DNA from: JAAYCI01 sp031551695
GTDB lineage: Bacteria; Bacillota; Clostridia; Oscillospirales; Ruminococcaceae
Direction: 5' to 3'
DNA: 64,000 nucleotides
Assembly (NCBI GenBank): GCA_031551695.1
Contig: JAVBNG010000023.1
Span: 1-64,000, forward strand
Position numbers and translations under genes: made by a program. Below, in pieces: positions 7,783-18,840 of this stretch. A model generated the notes under the pieces. The model worked only from the letters and a program-made list of their open reading frames with translations. It ran no database searches and was not told where the DNA came from. Numbering within the stretch: the first letter of the stretch is position 1; every line of letters begins with the position of its first letter.

Positions 7783-10700
7783 ATGAGATTAGGCCTTGAT
7801 ATTGGCTCTACCACCATCAAATGCGTGGTGACGGACGACGACGGCAAAATGTTATCTTCCCGGTATGAGCGCCACTTTTCCCACATCAGCGAAAAAGCGG
7901 CCGAGCTTTTGCGCGCCCTGGAGGACGAATACGGCGCCGAGGAACTGCACGCCGCCATCTCCGGCTCGGCGGGCATGGGCCTTGCAAAAACCTGCGGCAT
8001 CCCCTTTGTGCAGGAGGTGTTCGCCACGCGCATCGCCTCCGGCAAGCTGACGCCGGAGGCCGACGTGATTGTGGAGCTGGGCGGCGAGGACGCGAAGATT
8101 TTGTTCCTCACAAACGGCATCGAGGTGCGCATGAACGGCAGCTGCGCCGGGGGCACCGGCGCGTTTATCGACCAGATGGCCACGCTTTTAAAAATCTCGC
8201 CGAACGAGCTGAACGAAAAGGCCAAAGGCCACGAGAAAATATACACCATCGCCTCGCGCTGCGGCGTGTTTGCCAAAACGGACGTGCAGCCGCTGCTGAA
8301 CCAGGGCGCGCGGGTGGAGGATGTGAGCGCCTCCATTTTGTACAGCGTGGTGAACCAGACCATCGCGGGCCTGGCGCAGGGGCGCGCCATTGCGGGCAAT
8401 GTGGTGTACCTCGGCGGGCCGCTCACCTTTTTAAGCGAGCTTTGCGCCGCCTTCGACAAAGTGCTGAAAATTAGCGGCATTTTGCCGGAAAACAGCCTGT
8501 ATTTTGTGTCCATCGGCGCGGCGCTGTACGCCGGCGAGACCTTCACCATCCCGGAGCTGCGGGACCGCCTAGCCGCCGGGCGCGAGACCATGAGCTTTGA
8601 GCATTCCCAGCCTCTTTTCAAAAACAAGCAGGAATACACCGAGTTTTTAAAACGCCATGAAAAAGCCTTCGTGCCAGTGGGCAAATTGGAGGGCTTTTCG
8701 GGGCGCGCGCATCTGGGCATCGACGCGGGCAGCACCACAGTGAAAACCGTGCTTATCAGCGAAGAGGGCGAGCTGCTGAACACCACCTACCAGCCGAACA
8801 GCGGCAACCCGGTGCCCCTTGTTAAGGACGCCATTTTGCGCATGTACACCGAGTGCCCGGACATGACCCTTGCCAGCGTAACCACCACCGGATATGGCGA
8901 GCAGCTGTGCAAGGCGGCCTTTTGCGCGGACTACAGCCTTGTGGAGACCATGGCCCATTTTACCGCCGCGCGCCATTTCGAGCCGGAGGTCGATTTCATC
9001 ATCGACATTGGCGGGCAGGACATGAAGTGCTTTAAAATTGAAGACGGCGCCGTGAGCAATATTTTTTTGAACGAGGCGTGTTCGTCCGGCTGCGGCAGCT
9101 TTTTGCAAACCTTTGCCGAGGCCCTTGGCAAGGACGTGCGCGAGTTTGCAAAGCTGGGCCTGTTCGGCGACGCGCCGGTGGAACTGGGCAGCCGCTGCAC
9201 CGTGTTCATGAACAGCAGCGTGAAGCAGGCCCAAAAAGACGGCGCGTCGCTGGAGAATATTTCCGCCGGCCTTGCCGTAAGCGTGGTAAAAAACGCGCTG
9301 TATAAAGTTATCCGCGCGGCAAACCCGGAGGAACTGGGCCACAAGGTGGTGGTGCAGGGCGGCACCTTTTACAACGACGCCGTGCTGCGCGCCTTTGAAA
9401 ACGAGATGGGCCTCGAAGTCATCCGGCCGTCCATCGCCGGGCTGATGGGGGCCTTCGGCGCGGCGCTGTATGGCCGCAAACGGGCAAAGGGGCAGGCAAT
9501 TTCTTCCGCCTTGACGAAGGACGGCCTGCTGGCCCTTTCCCACAGCGTGCAAACGGTGAACTGTAATTTGTGCACGAACCACTGCTCGCTGACGGTGAAT
9601 ACGTTTGCCGCCGGGAGCGGCACAGAGGGCGAAGAGGGCCGTGGCGAGGACAGCGCAAGCAAAATGGACACCGCAAGCGGCGGTGCAAACCCCGCCGCAG
9701 GAGAAAAGCGCAAGTTCATTAGTGGCAACCGGTGCGACAGGCCCCTCACCCACCGCGGCGCGGAAAACCCGCTGGATATTTTTGACTACAAACTGGCCCT
9801 TTTGGACGCATATGCCGGCAAACCCGGCAAGCGCGGCAAAATCGGCCTGCCCATGGTGCTGAATTTTTACGAGACGCTGCCCTTTTGGCACACCTTTTTT
9901 ACATCCCTCGGCTTCGAGGTGGTGAAAAGCCCGAAATCGAGCCGCAAGCTATATTTTGAGGGGCAGGCCACCATCCCCAGCGATACCGTGTGCTACCCGG
10001 CCAAGCTGGTGCACGGGCATATCCGCGCCCTTGCCGAAACGAAAGGCCTCGACGTGATTTTCTACCCCTGCATGAGCTACAACATCGACGAAGGCATCAG
10101 CGACAACTGCTACAACTGCCCCGTGGTGGCCTATTACCCCGAGGTGGTGAACGCCTGCTGCCGCGAGCTGGAAGACAAAATCTTCATTTATGACTATGTG
10201 GGCATCCACCGGCCAAAGGATTTCACGAAGCATATTTTCACCATTTTGAAGGGCTATTTCGGCGATATCACCGCCGCCGAGGTGAAGGCCGCTTCCGCCG
10301 CCGCCTACGCCGAGTACGACGCCCACATGGCCCGGGTGCGCCAAAAGGGCGAGGAGATTATTGCCGCAGCCCGCGCCGAGGGGAAGCAAATCATTGTTTT
10401 AGCCGGGCGGCCCTACCATCTCGACCCGGAAGTGAACAACGGCATCGACAAATTGATTACCGGCCAGAACGCCGCCGTGGTAAGCGAAGACAGCGTGAGC
10501 CACATGGGCCAGAAGGCCCCGGCTGGCGTGCTGAACCAGTGGACGTACCACGCGCGGCTGTACGCGGCGGCGCGCTTCGTGGCGGACGAGCCGGACATCA
10601 ATCTGGTGCAGCTGGTCAGCTTTGGCTGCGGCCTGGACGCCGTTACCACGGACGAGGTGCGCGAAATTTTGCACCGGGAAGGCAAGCTGTACACCCAGAT

Positions 10701-10916
10701 AAAAATCGACGAAATCGCCAACCTCGGCGCTGTGAACATCCGCCTGCGCAGCCTGTTTGCCGCGCTGGAGGCGGAGGACGAGCCGGTGGCGGGCAGTGAA
10801 ACGGCAGGCGGCACAGACGGGCAGCCCGCCGCAAAACACACCGTTGTGGCTGCGGCAGGCGGCGGAAAAAGCGGCGCCGATACAAGCGGCGGCGAACAGC
10901 AGAAGGAAAAAGAGGC

Positions 10917-10920
<4 letters not shown>
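7783..10920 (+). CDS. Acyl-CoA dehydratase activase-related protein, two BadF/HgdC domains plus DUF2229
   Basis: 1045 residues. Two ASKHA-type ATPase domains of the 2-hydroxyacyl-CoA dehydratase activator family lie in tandem: LGLDIGSTTIK at 3-13 and LGIDAGSTTVK near 310. Each keeps both cysteines that in HgdC-like activators hold a shared [4Fe-4S] cluster: Cys121/Cys160 in the first and Cys433/Cys472 in the second, so the two halves could form a pseudo-dimer. A CX2CX3C motif (Cys594, 597, 601) and a Gly/Glu-rich insert follow, then the DUF2229 region (IGLPMVLNFYETLPFWHTFF, IPSDTVCYPAKLVHGH). The last about 45 residues are low-complexity linker. In many clostridia this continues into a dehydratase-like domain in one protein of about 1400 residues; here that part is the next gene, overlapping by ATGA. 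Substrate unknown. Confidence 0.9.
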
Positions 10921-12238
<1,318 letters not shown>

Positions 12239-12242
<4 letters not shown>

Positions 12243-12946
12243 GTGAACAGCCCCACCAGCGCGTACCAAAGCGGCGGAAGAAATAAGGCCGGCAGCAAAT
12301 TGCCCACCCGGATTTTGGTGATGCCCAGTGTGTTCATGCCGATGGCCGACACCAAAATGCCGCCCACCAGCGACATTTCCCGTATCATATCCACCGTGAG
12401 CAGCGGGCTTACCCAAACGGCCAGCAGCGTCAAAATGCCTTGATATAAGAACACGGACACCGCCGACAACAGCACACCCACGCCCATGGTGGAGGCCATC
12501 ACCAATGCAATGATGCCGTCCAGGATGCTTTTGGCGTACAAAATAGAATGGTTGCCGTTCACGCCGCTCTCCATGGCGCCCAAAATGGCCATGGTGCCTA
12601 CGCAAAATATTAGGCTTGCTGCCACAAAACCGTCAGATAAATTGTTATTGCTGTTGTTTTTGGACAATTTGCCCTGCAGCCAGTCGCCCAACCGCTTCAG
12701 CGCGGCCTCTATGCCGATGGCTTCGCCCAACAGGCCGCCAAGGGCCAGCGCCACAATAAACAGCACCGGGTTCGCCTCCGGCTCCAGCATTTGCCGGATG
12801 CACCCTGCCGCGCCCACAAAGATAACGGCCAGGCCCACCGCCTGATTGATGATATCCCGAATGCGCGCGGGCAGGCGGCCGCCGGCAAACAGCCCCGCCG
12901 CACCGCCCACAAGAATTGCTATCGCATTCACAATTGTGCCAAGCAT
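12239..12946 (-). CDS. DUF554 family membrane protein
   Basis: 235 residues with seven or so hydrophobic helices. The N-terminus LGTIVNAIAILVGGAAGLFAGG and the later LGGLLGEAIGIE and MGVGVLLSAVSVFLYQG are typical of the DUF554 (YdfK-like) family, a putative transporter of unknown substrate. The ATG at 12946 is preferred because family members begin MLGTIVN and GGTGGA lies just upstream; a GTG at 12955 would add three residues. Tail-to-tail with the dehydratase-like gene, sharing stop-codon bases. Confidence 0.85.
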
Positions 12947-13006
12947 TTCCACCACACCTTTTTGCTATTTCTGCCTATTTAATACTTGTTTATTTTGTTC
13001 GCTTTT

Positions 13007-13036
13007 TTGCTTGTCTCCTGTACAATTTCGTATATT
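13007..13036 (+). promoter_or_regulatory. Possible promoter of the S9 peptidase gene
   Basis: TTGCTT at 13007-13012 and TATATT at 13031-13036, spacer 18 bp, in an AT-rich patch. A GC-rich hairpin (CCTGCCCC/GGGGCGGG, about 13099-13117) lies between it and the start codon. Confidence 0.4.
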
Positions 13037-13150
13037 AAGCTGTACCGCGGCCCGGCGCTTCCCCACGGGGCCGGCCGTCTTTAGGCAGAAAAAAACCTGC
13101 CCCCCGGGGCGGGCAGTTGCTATAAATCCATCAGCCAGGCGGAGGACGGT

Positions 13151-15166
13151 ATGGAACCCATCAAAATCGACGCGTTCAAACTATACCGCATGCCCCTTTC
13201 CCTGAAGGCAAGCCGCTCCGGCCGCCTGGCATTTATTATACGGCAGGCAAATGTGAAAAACAACTGTTACGACCAAGATATTCACCTGCTGCACAAGGGC
13301 AAACTGAGGCAGATGACCCACCGAGGCGACGTGACCGCATTTTGGTGGGCAGACGATAAAACGATTTGGTTCACCCGCCGCCCCGCGCCGCGCAAGGGCA
13401 AAAGCAATGCAGACAGCAAAAAAACTGCCGGCAACACCCCGGAAACAGTGCTGTACCGGCTTTCTGCAGACGCGGAAGCGCCCGGAAAAGGCGAAAAGCA
13501 CCTGGTGTTACCTTTTAACATGCAGGAGCTGGCGCCCCTGGGCGACGGTAGGTTTTTATTTACAGGCACATGCGCCAAAAAACCTTTGCCACACTGCGCC
13601 CTGCGCCGCGACGAGGCTGATTACGAAATCGTCACCGGGTTGCCCATTTGGGAAAACGGCGCCGGGTTTGTGGGCGGCAATAAAAGCCGTCTGTACCTGT
13701 TCGATGGAAAAAAAGCACATGTGTTAACGGATGAAAATACAAATGTTTCGGGCATTCAAACTACAAAAAGTGTAAATTTTGCTTTTTTCTTTGCCTCCAT
13801 TTATGACAAAGTGATGCCGGTGACAAACCACTTGTTTCGGCTGGACCTGCGCACCCATTCCGTGGAAGATCTTTCCGTTATGCCCGCGTTCGACCACCAG
13901 AAGTACGCCATTGTGTCGGATGACGAGCTGGTGGTATATGGCACGGACCAGAAAAGGCATGGCATCAATCAAAACGGCGCATTTTTCAAAACGCACGCGC
14001 CATGGACCAGCCCCGCCTGCCTGTATGACGGCGGGGAATATGGCGGTTGGGCCTCTGTAGGCTCCGACGTGGTGCACCCCGCCGAAAGCGTCTGGTCCGT
14101 TTGTGGCGGCACGCTTTACTGGCTCTCCACCATAGCGGAACGCTCCTCGATTATGACAATTGATATAAACTCAGGCGCTATTTATTGCAAATCAAGTGTG
14201 ATTAATGCTGTATTTGAGTTTTGTATTTCGCCGCGCGATGATGGCGTCTATTTCACTGCCCTCGATCATTTGAATGGGATGGAACTATATAAATTATCAA
14301 AATCTGGTAAAATTACATGTTTATCCAGCTTAAATCATGACACGAATGGAAAACACGCCTTGTCCTCACCTGTACCGTTTTGTTTCCCGAACGCGACGGG
14401 CGATTCCATCCACGGCTTTGTGATGAAACCGGCGGGCTTTAAAACGAAGGATAGCAAACAGTATCCGGCGGTGCTGTATATCCACGGCGGGCCGAAAATC
14501 GTTTACGGCAGCGTGCTGTTTCACGAATTGCAATACCTTGCCGCCAAAGGGTTTGCCGTTTTGTTCGCAAACCCCACCGGCAGCGACGGCCGCGGCGACG
14601 TGTTCGCGGATATCCGCGGGCAATACGGCGGGCCGGATTACGATGACCTGATGCAGTTTGTGGACGAGGCGCTGGCGGCGAACCCATGGATAGACAAAAG
14701 CCGCCTGGGTGTTACAGGCGGCTCCTACGGCGGATTTATGGTAAACTGGATCATTGGGCATACCACGCGGTTTGCGGCGGCTGTCTCGCAGCGCAGCATT
14801 TCCAACTGGAGCACCATGGCCAATCTTTCCGACATCGGCTATTATTTTGAGCCGGACCAGGCCGGCGCAACCACCTGGGAAGATCCTGCGCGTATTTGGG
14901 CCCACTCGCCGCTGAAATATGCGGACAAGGTGAAAACGCCAACGCTTTTCATTCACTCCGACGAGGACTACCGCTGCCCGCTGCCCGAAGCGCTGCAAAT
15001 GTACACGGCGCTCAAACTGTTTGGCGTGGACACGCGTCTTTGCATTTTCCACGGAGAAAACCACGAACTGAGCCGCAGCGGCAAGCCGCGCCACCGCATC
15101 GCCCGCATTGCAGAAATAACAGGCTGGTTTGAAAAGTACCTGTGTTCTGACCAAAATCCACTATAA
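13151..15166 (+). CDS. S9 family serine peptidase (acylaminoacyl/prolyl oligopeptidase type)
   Basis: 671 residues, cytoplasmic (no signal peptide). Residues about 1-400 form a beta-propeller-like region (repeated IWFTRR, GRFLFTG, GVYFTALD blades). The C-terminal alpha/beta-hydrolase domain carries the triad: nucleophile Ser525 in GGSYGGF, Asp606 in HSDEDYRCP and His638 in GENHEL, with the oxyanion segment YIHGGPKIVYG. It hydrolyses short peptides or blocked N-terminal residues. The ATG is preceded by GGCGGAGGA. A stretch of the propeller, about 14150-14345, is clearly AT-richer than its surroundings. The end overlaps the convergent HAD gene by six bases. Confidence 0.9.
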   Translation: MEPIKIDAFKLYRMPLSLKASRSGRLAFIIRQANVKNNCYDQDIHLLHKGKLRQMTHRGDVTAFWWADDKTIWFTRRPAPRKGKSNADSKKTAGNTPETVLYRLSADAEAPGKGEKHLVLPFNMQELAPLGDGRFLFTGTCAKKPLPHCALRRDEADYEIVTGLPIWENGAGFVGGNKSRLYLFDGKKAHVLTDENTNVSGIQTTKSVNFAFFFASIYDKVMPVTNHLFRLDLRTHSVEDLSVMPAFDHQKYAIVSDDELVVYGTDQKRHGINQNGAFFKTHAPWTSPACLYDGGEYGGWASVGSDVVHPAESVWSVCGGTLYWLSTIAERSSIMTIDINSGAIYCKSSVINAVFEFCISPRDDGVYFTALDHLNGMELYKLSKSGKITCLSSLNHDTNGKHALSSPVPFCFPNATGDSIHGFVMKPAGFKTKDSKQYPAVLYIHGGPKIVYGSVLFHELQYLAAKGFAVLFANPTGSDGRGDVFADIRGQYGGPDYDDLMQFVDEALAANPWIDKSRLGVTGGSYGGFMVNWIIGHTTRFAAAVSQRSISNWSTMANLSDIGYYFEPDQAGATTWEDPARIWAHSPLKYADKVKTPTLFIHSDEDYRCPLPEALQMYTALKLFGVDTRLCIFHGENHELSRSGKPRHRIARIAEITGWFEKYLCSDQNPL

Positions 15167-16006
15167 TATACGTTCGATTGCCGCGGCCACGCCATCTTCC
15201 GTATTGGGAAGGGTAACGTGCGCCGCAATGCGCTTGATGTCTTCCTCCGCGTTGCCCATGGCCACCGGGTAGCCCACTGCCTGCAGCATGGCCATGTCGT
15301 TAAAGTTATCGCCAATGGCCATCACCTGCTGCCGGCTGATGCCAAGGTGCTGCGCCAGGGCAAGGATCCCGGCCCCCTTGTTCGCCGTTTCCGCATTCAG
15401 TTCCATATTATCCGCCACCGACGATGTTACTACAACCCCCGGCACTTTTTCCGCGGCCGCCATGGCGCGCGCCCGCTCGGCTGCGCTGCAAAAATGCACG
15501 GTGATTTTCTCGATGACATCCCCCTGCCGTTTTATAAATGCAGCAATATCATCTAACTGTATGCGGGTTTTCCCCATATAATTCAATATATTTGCACTAT
15601 ATCTGCCAGCTAAATCGTCTAAATCCAGTTTGGTAGTGTAGCCCTTGCCGTCGATATAAATACCCACAAGGCAGTCAAAATCTTCCAGCATGTTCAACAC
15701 ATTTTGCACAATATTCGCATACAAATAGTTTTCATACAACACGCTATTTGTTTTTAAATCATATATTTTTGCCCCATTGGATGTGAGCACATACCGCAGC
15801 CCGGGCAGGGCCAGCACTTCCGCCGGCACAGCGCCCAGCTGCCGGCCTGTGGCCGGCATTACAATAACGCCAGCCGCCGCCGCTTTTTCCGCCGCCGCAG
15901 TGTTCGCGCGGCTCACATGGTTTTCTTCGTTCAGCAGCGTGCCGTCCAAATCGACGGCAACCAGCCTGATATCCCGTTTCACTCCGCTTCCTCGTTTCTT
16001 CGACAT
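15161..16006 (-). CDS. Cof-type HAD-IIB family phosphatase
   Basis: 281 residues. Motif I is VAVDLDGTLLNEEN, motif II is in MPATGRQ, motif III includes the Lys of ETANKGAGILALAQHLGI, and motif IV is IGDNFNDMAML, the pattern of Cof/YkrA-like sugar-phosphate or flavin-phosphate phosphatases. A type C2B cap lies between (about 85-190). The ATG at 16006 is preferred over an upstream TTG at 16054, which has no ribosome site and adds a non-conserved lysine-rich tail. It lies 61 bp downstream of the DUF2804 gene on the same strand, so may be co-transcribed. Confidence 0.88.
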   Translation of the reverse strand: MSKKRGSGVKRDIRLVAVDLDGTLLNEENHVSRANTAAAEKAAAAGVIVMPATGRQLGAVPAEVLALPGLRYVLTSNGAKIYDLKTNSVLYENYLYANIVQNVLNMLEDFDCLVGIYIDGKGYTTKLDLDDLAGRYSANILNYMGKTRIQLDDIAAFIKRQGDVIEKITVHFCSAAERARAMAAAEKVPGVVVTSSVADNMELNAETANKGAGILALAQHLGISRQQVMAIGDNFNDMAMLQAVGYPVAMGNAEEDIKRIAAHVTLPNTEDGVAAAIERIL

Positions 16007-16067
16007 TTTATGATATCCCGTTTTTTCTGTCTCGCGTTTGTTTTCTCTATTCAACAGAACATCGCGC

Positions 16068-17066
16068 CTACCAGTTGTTCACCGCGTGTTCGGCAAAACC
16101 GGTAATGTTTTCCACCTGTAGCACGCTGCCGTCATCCAGCACGGCTTTCCCGCTGAATGTGCCAAACATCTGGTGAATCACATTGTCAACCCACAGCAGT
16201 TTTGTCACAGTTGTGCGGTCATACACTGGTTCTAGTGTCAAATCTAGCCGCCCTTCTTCATCACGCAGGTGCCAGGGCTCCATATAGGTCTTGCCCAGCT
16301 CGAATCGCACGGCTCTCAGCTTGTGCAGTGCGCCTTTGTAAAATAGCGCGTTTTCCGTGGCATTTCCCGTGTTGCCAAAGCCACAGCCCAGGTTGAACCC
16401 CAACACTTCGCTGCCAAGGCGGCCTGTTGCGTTGGACCAATACCATTCGTTGTGGAACGGCCACACCCCGCGGCCCCAGTCCAAAAGCCCCCAGGCGTCT
16501 TCGTCAAATTCGAGCGTTTGGCCGCCCACTTTCACCCGGCCTTTGGCGGGCATGCAGTTGATTTTGTGGTTATAGTAAAAGGCCGTGGGCGATTCATTGA
16601 ACGGGATATTGATGACCATCGCGCTGGGATTCTGCCGTTCCATTGTAAGTTCCGCTTCAAATCCTTCCGTTTTACACGTGATGCTGCGGCCCTCGCCCTG
16701 CTTTGTAAACCGCAAAAACATGCCCTTTTTATCGTACTCCAATACGCCGTCCTCGTCTGCCGAAGCCTCCAGCCCAAGCCGCGAAAAAACCAGAGGCAGG
16801 ATGAGGTCCCTGTTGAAGATTTTTTTGCCGGTTTTGAAATTGAACATGGAAACACCCACCTGGCCCGCGTAGCTTGCGTGGCCGATGGTAAACTGCAGAG
16901 CCTTCTCGTGGTCGCTCACCTGCATCCAGTCCCATTCTTTTATGCGGTAAAACAGCGCTTTTATGGCTTTTCGATTGTATTGCAGCACGCCCTCGCTTGC
17001 CCAGCCGGGGTTTGGGCGGCCTTGCCCGTCCAAAACCGGCCCCGGCGTTATAATGCGCTTTTCCAT
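16068..17066 (-). CDS. DUF2804 domain-containing protein
   Basis: 332 residues matching DUF2804 along the whole length: an N-terminal ITPGPVLDGQGRPNPGWA segment, then a beta-rich body with WDWMQVSDHEKALQFTIGHASYAG, DEDAWGLLDWGRGVWPFHNEWYW and GFNLGCGFGN. The family has a lipocalin/AttH-like beta fold with no established enzymatic role, and no signal peptide is visible. The start at 17066 gives correct spacing to AAGGGAGA; the ATG at 17072 would be too close to it. Divergent from exonuclease III. Confidence 0.85.
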   Translation of the reverse strand: MEKRIITPGPVLDGQGRPNPGWASEGVLQYNRKAIKALFYRIKEWDWMQVSDHEKALQFTIGHASYAGQVGVSMFNFKTGKKIFNRDLILPLVFSRLGLEASADEDGVLEYDKKGMFLRFTKQGEGRSITCKTEGFEAELTMERQNPSAMVINIPFNESPTAFYYNHKINCMPAKGRVKVGGQTLEFDEDAWGLLDWGRGVWPFHNEWYWSNATGRLGSEVLGFNLGCGFGNTGNATENALFYKGALHKLRAVRFELGKTYMEPWHLRDEEGRLDLTLEPVYDRTTVTKLLWVDNVIHQMFGTFSGKAVLDDGSVLQVENITGFAEHAVNNW

Positions 17067-17128
17067 CCTCATTCTCCCTTCTATTTATTGTGCAGAATAT
17101 GCAGATTTTATTTATAAGGAGTAAACTT

Positions 17129-17884
17129 ATGCTATTTATTAGCTGGAATGTGAACGGGTTTCGTGCTGTTCTGAAAAAAGGGTTCGACGAAAGTTTTGCC
17201 GCCCTGAACGCCGACTTTTTTTGTCTGCAGGAAACAAAAATGCAGCCGGACCAAGCCGAGTTCAAACCGGAGGGCTACCATCAATACTGGAATTCCGCCA
17301 GCAAAAAGGGATATTCCGGCACGGCGGTTTTTGCAAAAAATGAACCGTTAAATGCGCAATATGGAATTGGGATCGACGCGCACGGGGATGAAGGCCGCGC
17401 CATCACCCTGGAGTACCCCGATTTTTACCTCGTAAATGTTTACACGCCGAACGCCCAGCCGGAGCTTGCGCGCATCAACTACCGCATGGCCTGGGAGGAC
17501 GACCTGCGCGCCTACCTTCTCAGCCTGGACGCCAAAAAGCCTGTAATCTACTGCGGAGACTTGAACGTGGCGCACAACCCCATCGACCTGAAACACCCCG
17601 GCCCGAACCGGGGCAACGCGGGCTTTTCCGACCAGGAACGCGGCAAAATGACCGAGCTTTTGGCCAGCGGTTTCACAGACACCTTCCGCGCCCTATACCC
17701 TGATAAAACCGGCGCGTACAGTTGGTGGAGCTATTTTCGAAACGCCCGCGCCAACAACGCCGGGTGGCGCATCGACTATTTCATTGTGTCCGCCCGGCTG
17801 ATGCCAAACGTGAAGGACAGCCTGATTTACCCCGACGTGATGGGCAGCGACCACTGCCCGGTGGGGCTGGAAATCAACCTCTAG
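17129..17884 (+). CDS. exoA: Exodeoxyribonuclease III (ExoA/Xth AP endonuclease)
   Basis: 251 residues. It cuts DNA 5' to abasic sites and trims 3' ends in base-excision repair. Family residues are intact: SWNVNGFRA at the N-terminus, FFCLQETK (metal-binding Glu), YTPNAQ, GDLNVAHNPIDL (catalytic Asp/Asn), GWRIDYFIVS and the terminal GSDHCPVGLEI with catalytic Asp-His. The ATG at 17129 has AAGGAG seven bases upstream and gives the normal MLFISWNVNG start; an upstream in-frame ATG would add 13 residues. Confidence 0.95.
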   Translation: MLFISWNVNGFRAVLKKGFDESFAALNADFFCLQETKMQPDQAEFKPEGYHQYWNSASKKGYSGTAVFAKNEPLNAQYGIGIDAHGDEGRAITLEYPDFYLVNVYTPNAQPELARINYRMAWEDDLRAYLLSLDAKKPVIYCGDLNVAHNPIDLKHPGPNRGNAGFSDQERGKMTELLASGFTDTFRALYPDKTGAYSWWSYFRNARANNAGWRIDYFIVSARLMPNVKDSLIYPDVMGSDHCPVGLEINL

Positions 17885-18008
17885 AGCGTGTTCACACTAA
17901 ATGAAGTGGGAGAATTTCCGAGCAAAATTTTTGCGGTTCAGTGCGGACGATTGAGCGCTCAGGCGCAGGGTTATGTCTTGCGCCTTCGATATCAAAAAGT
18001 GCAAATAT
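17885..18008. other. Convergent intergenic region with a 7-bp hairpin
   Basis: Contains AGGCGCA/TGCGCCT with an 11-base loop near 17968-17992, lacking a T run on the plus strand. It lies between two convergent genes and may be a weak terminator or a copy of an intergenic repeat; no second copy is visible in this window. Confidence 0.3.
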
Positions 18009-18764
18009 TTAGAATTTATCTATAAATTTTTCTCTAATTGTTGCAATTTCATCCTCATTCATGCCGCTGCGCAGCAGATAGTTTTCCACGCTGCCGTAGT
18101 TCTCTTCCATGTGCCGAAGCGCCCGCCACATGCTGGCGGGCTTGCTTTTTGCCCGAAAGTCGTCCGCGTCCGTGAGGGTAGGCGCGTTCGGCACATAACT
18201 CATCGTATTGCGCATGTAAATGTCGCTGATGGAATAATCTGCCACAATATCGGCAAATTCTACGCCTGCGATGCCAAGCAGCAGCATGGCGACAACACCG
18301 GTGCGGTCCTTGCCAACGGCGCAGTGGAACAGCGCCGCGCCCTCTGACGCCGCCAAAATTTTCATTGCGCCAATCACTTCGCTTTTCGATTCCTCCAAAA
18401 TGCTGATATACAGCCCCGACATGGTACCGGGCGCGTCGCCCTCATAATCGGCGTCCTCCAGGCGGTCGCTCAGCGAGATGTTTTTACAACACACGCCCGC
18501 CGCTTTCTCCATCATAGACGGCAGGTATTCCACCTCCGGCTGGCTGCGCAAATCCAGCGACAGCGTCACGCCGTATTTTATAAGGGAAGCAACGTCCTCC
18601 GCCGTCAGCGCGTGGGGGCAGTCCGCACGCAAAAATACGTGCCACCGCGTTATGCCGCCAGCGCAGGGATACCCTCCTAAATCTCGGGTGTTGCAGGTGC
18701 CGCCCAGCGGCAAACGCCGCAGATTTTGGTTCCAAATTTCACTGCCTTTATCAAATTTCAACAA
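18009..18764 (-). CDS. Tyrosine-protein phosphatase (Y_phosphatase3 type)
   Basis: About 251 residues. The P-loop CX5R reads FHCAVGKDRTGVVAMLLL, with Cys nucleophile and Arg, and the preceding LGGTCNTRDLGGYP block is typical of this secretable dual-specificity/tyrosine phosphatase family. An upstream Asp in LDLRSQPEVE is also family-like. No signal peptide. Start is uncertain: a TTG at 18782 has no ribosome site, while TTG at 18764 has AAAGGG at a suitable distance and is used here. It lies 76 bp upstream of the NnrD gene end on the same strand. Confidence 0.85.
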   Translation of the reverse strand: MLKFDKGSEIWNQNLRRLPLGGTCNTRDLGGYPCAGGITRWHVFLRADCPHALTAEDVASLIKYGVTLSLDLRSQPEVEYLPSMMEKAAGVCCKNISLSDRLEDADYEGDAPGTMSGLYISILEESKSEVIGAMKILAASEGAALFHCAVGKDRTGVVAMLLLGIAGVEFADIVADYSISDIYMRNTMSYVPNAPTLTDADDFRAKSKPASMWRALRHMEENYGSVENYLLRSGMNEDEIATIREKFIDKF

Positions 18765-18840
18765 TTTATCTTGCCCTTTCAAACATTATTATTGTTTTAT
18801 CATCTATCACACATGGCACAATAACATATGCAAAAGCTTT

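Noticed and set aside
16007..16054. Upstream TTG start for the Cof-type HAD
   Set aside because: No ribosome site and a non-conserved lysine-rich tail; ATG at 16006 fits better.
17885..18008. Insertion-sequence end or MITE after exoA
   Set aside because: No terminal inverted repeats or target duplication and no second copy in the window.
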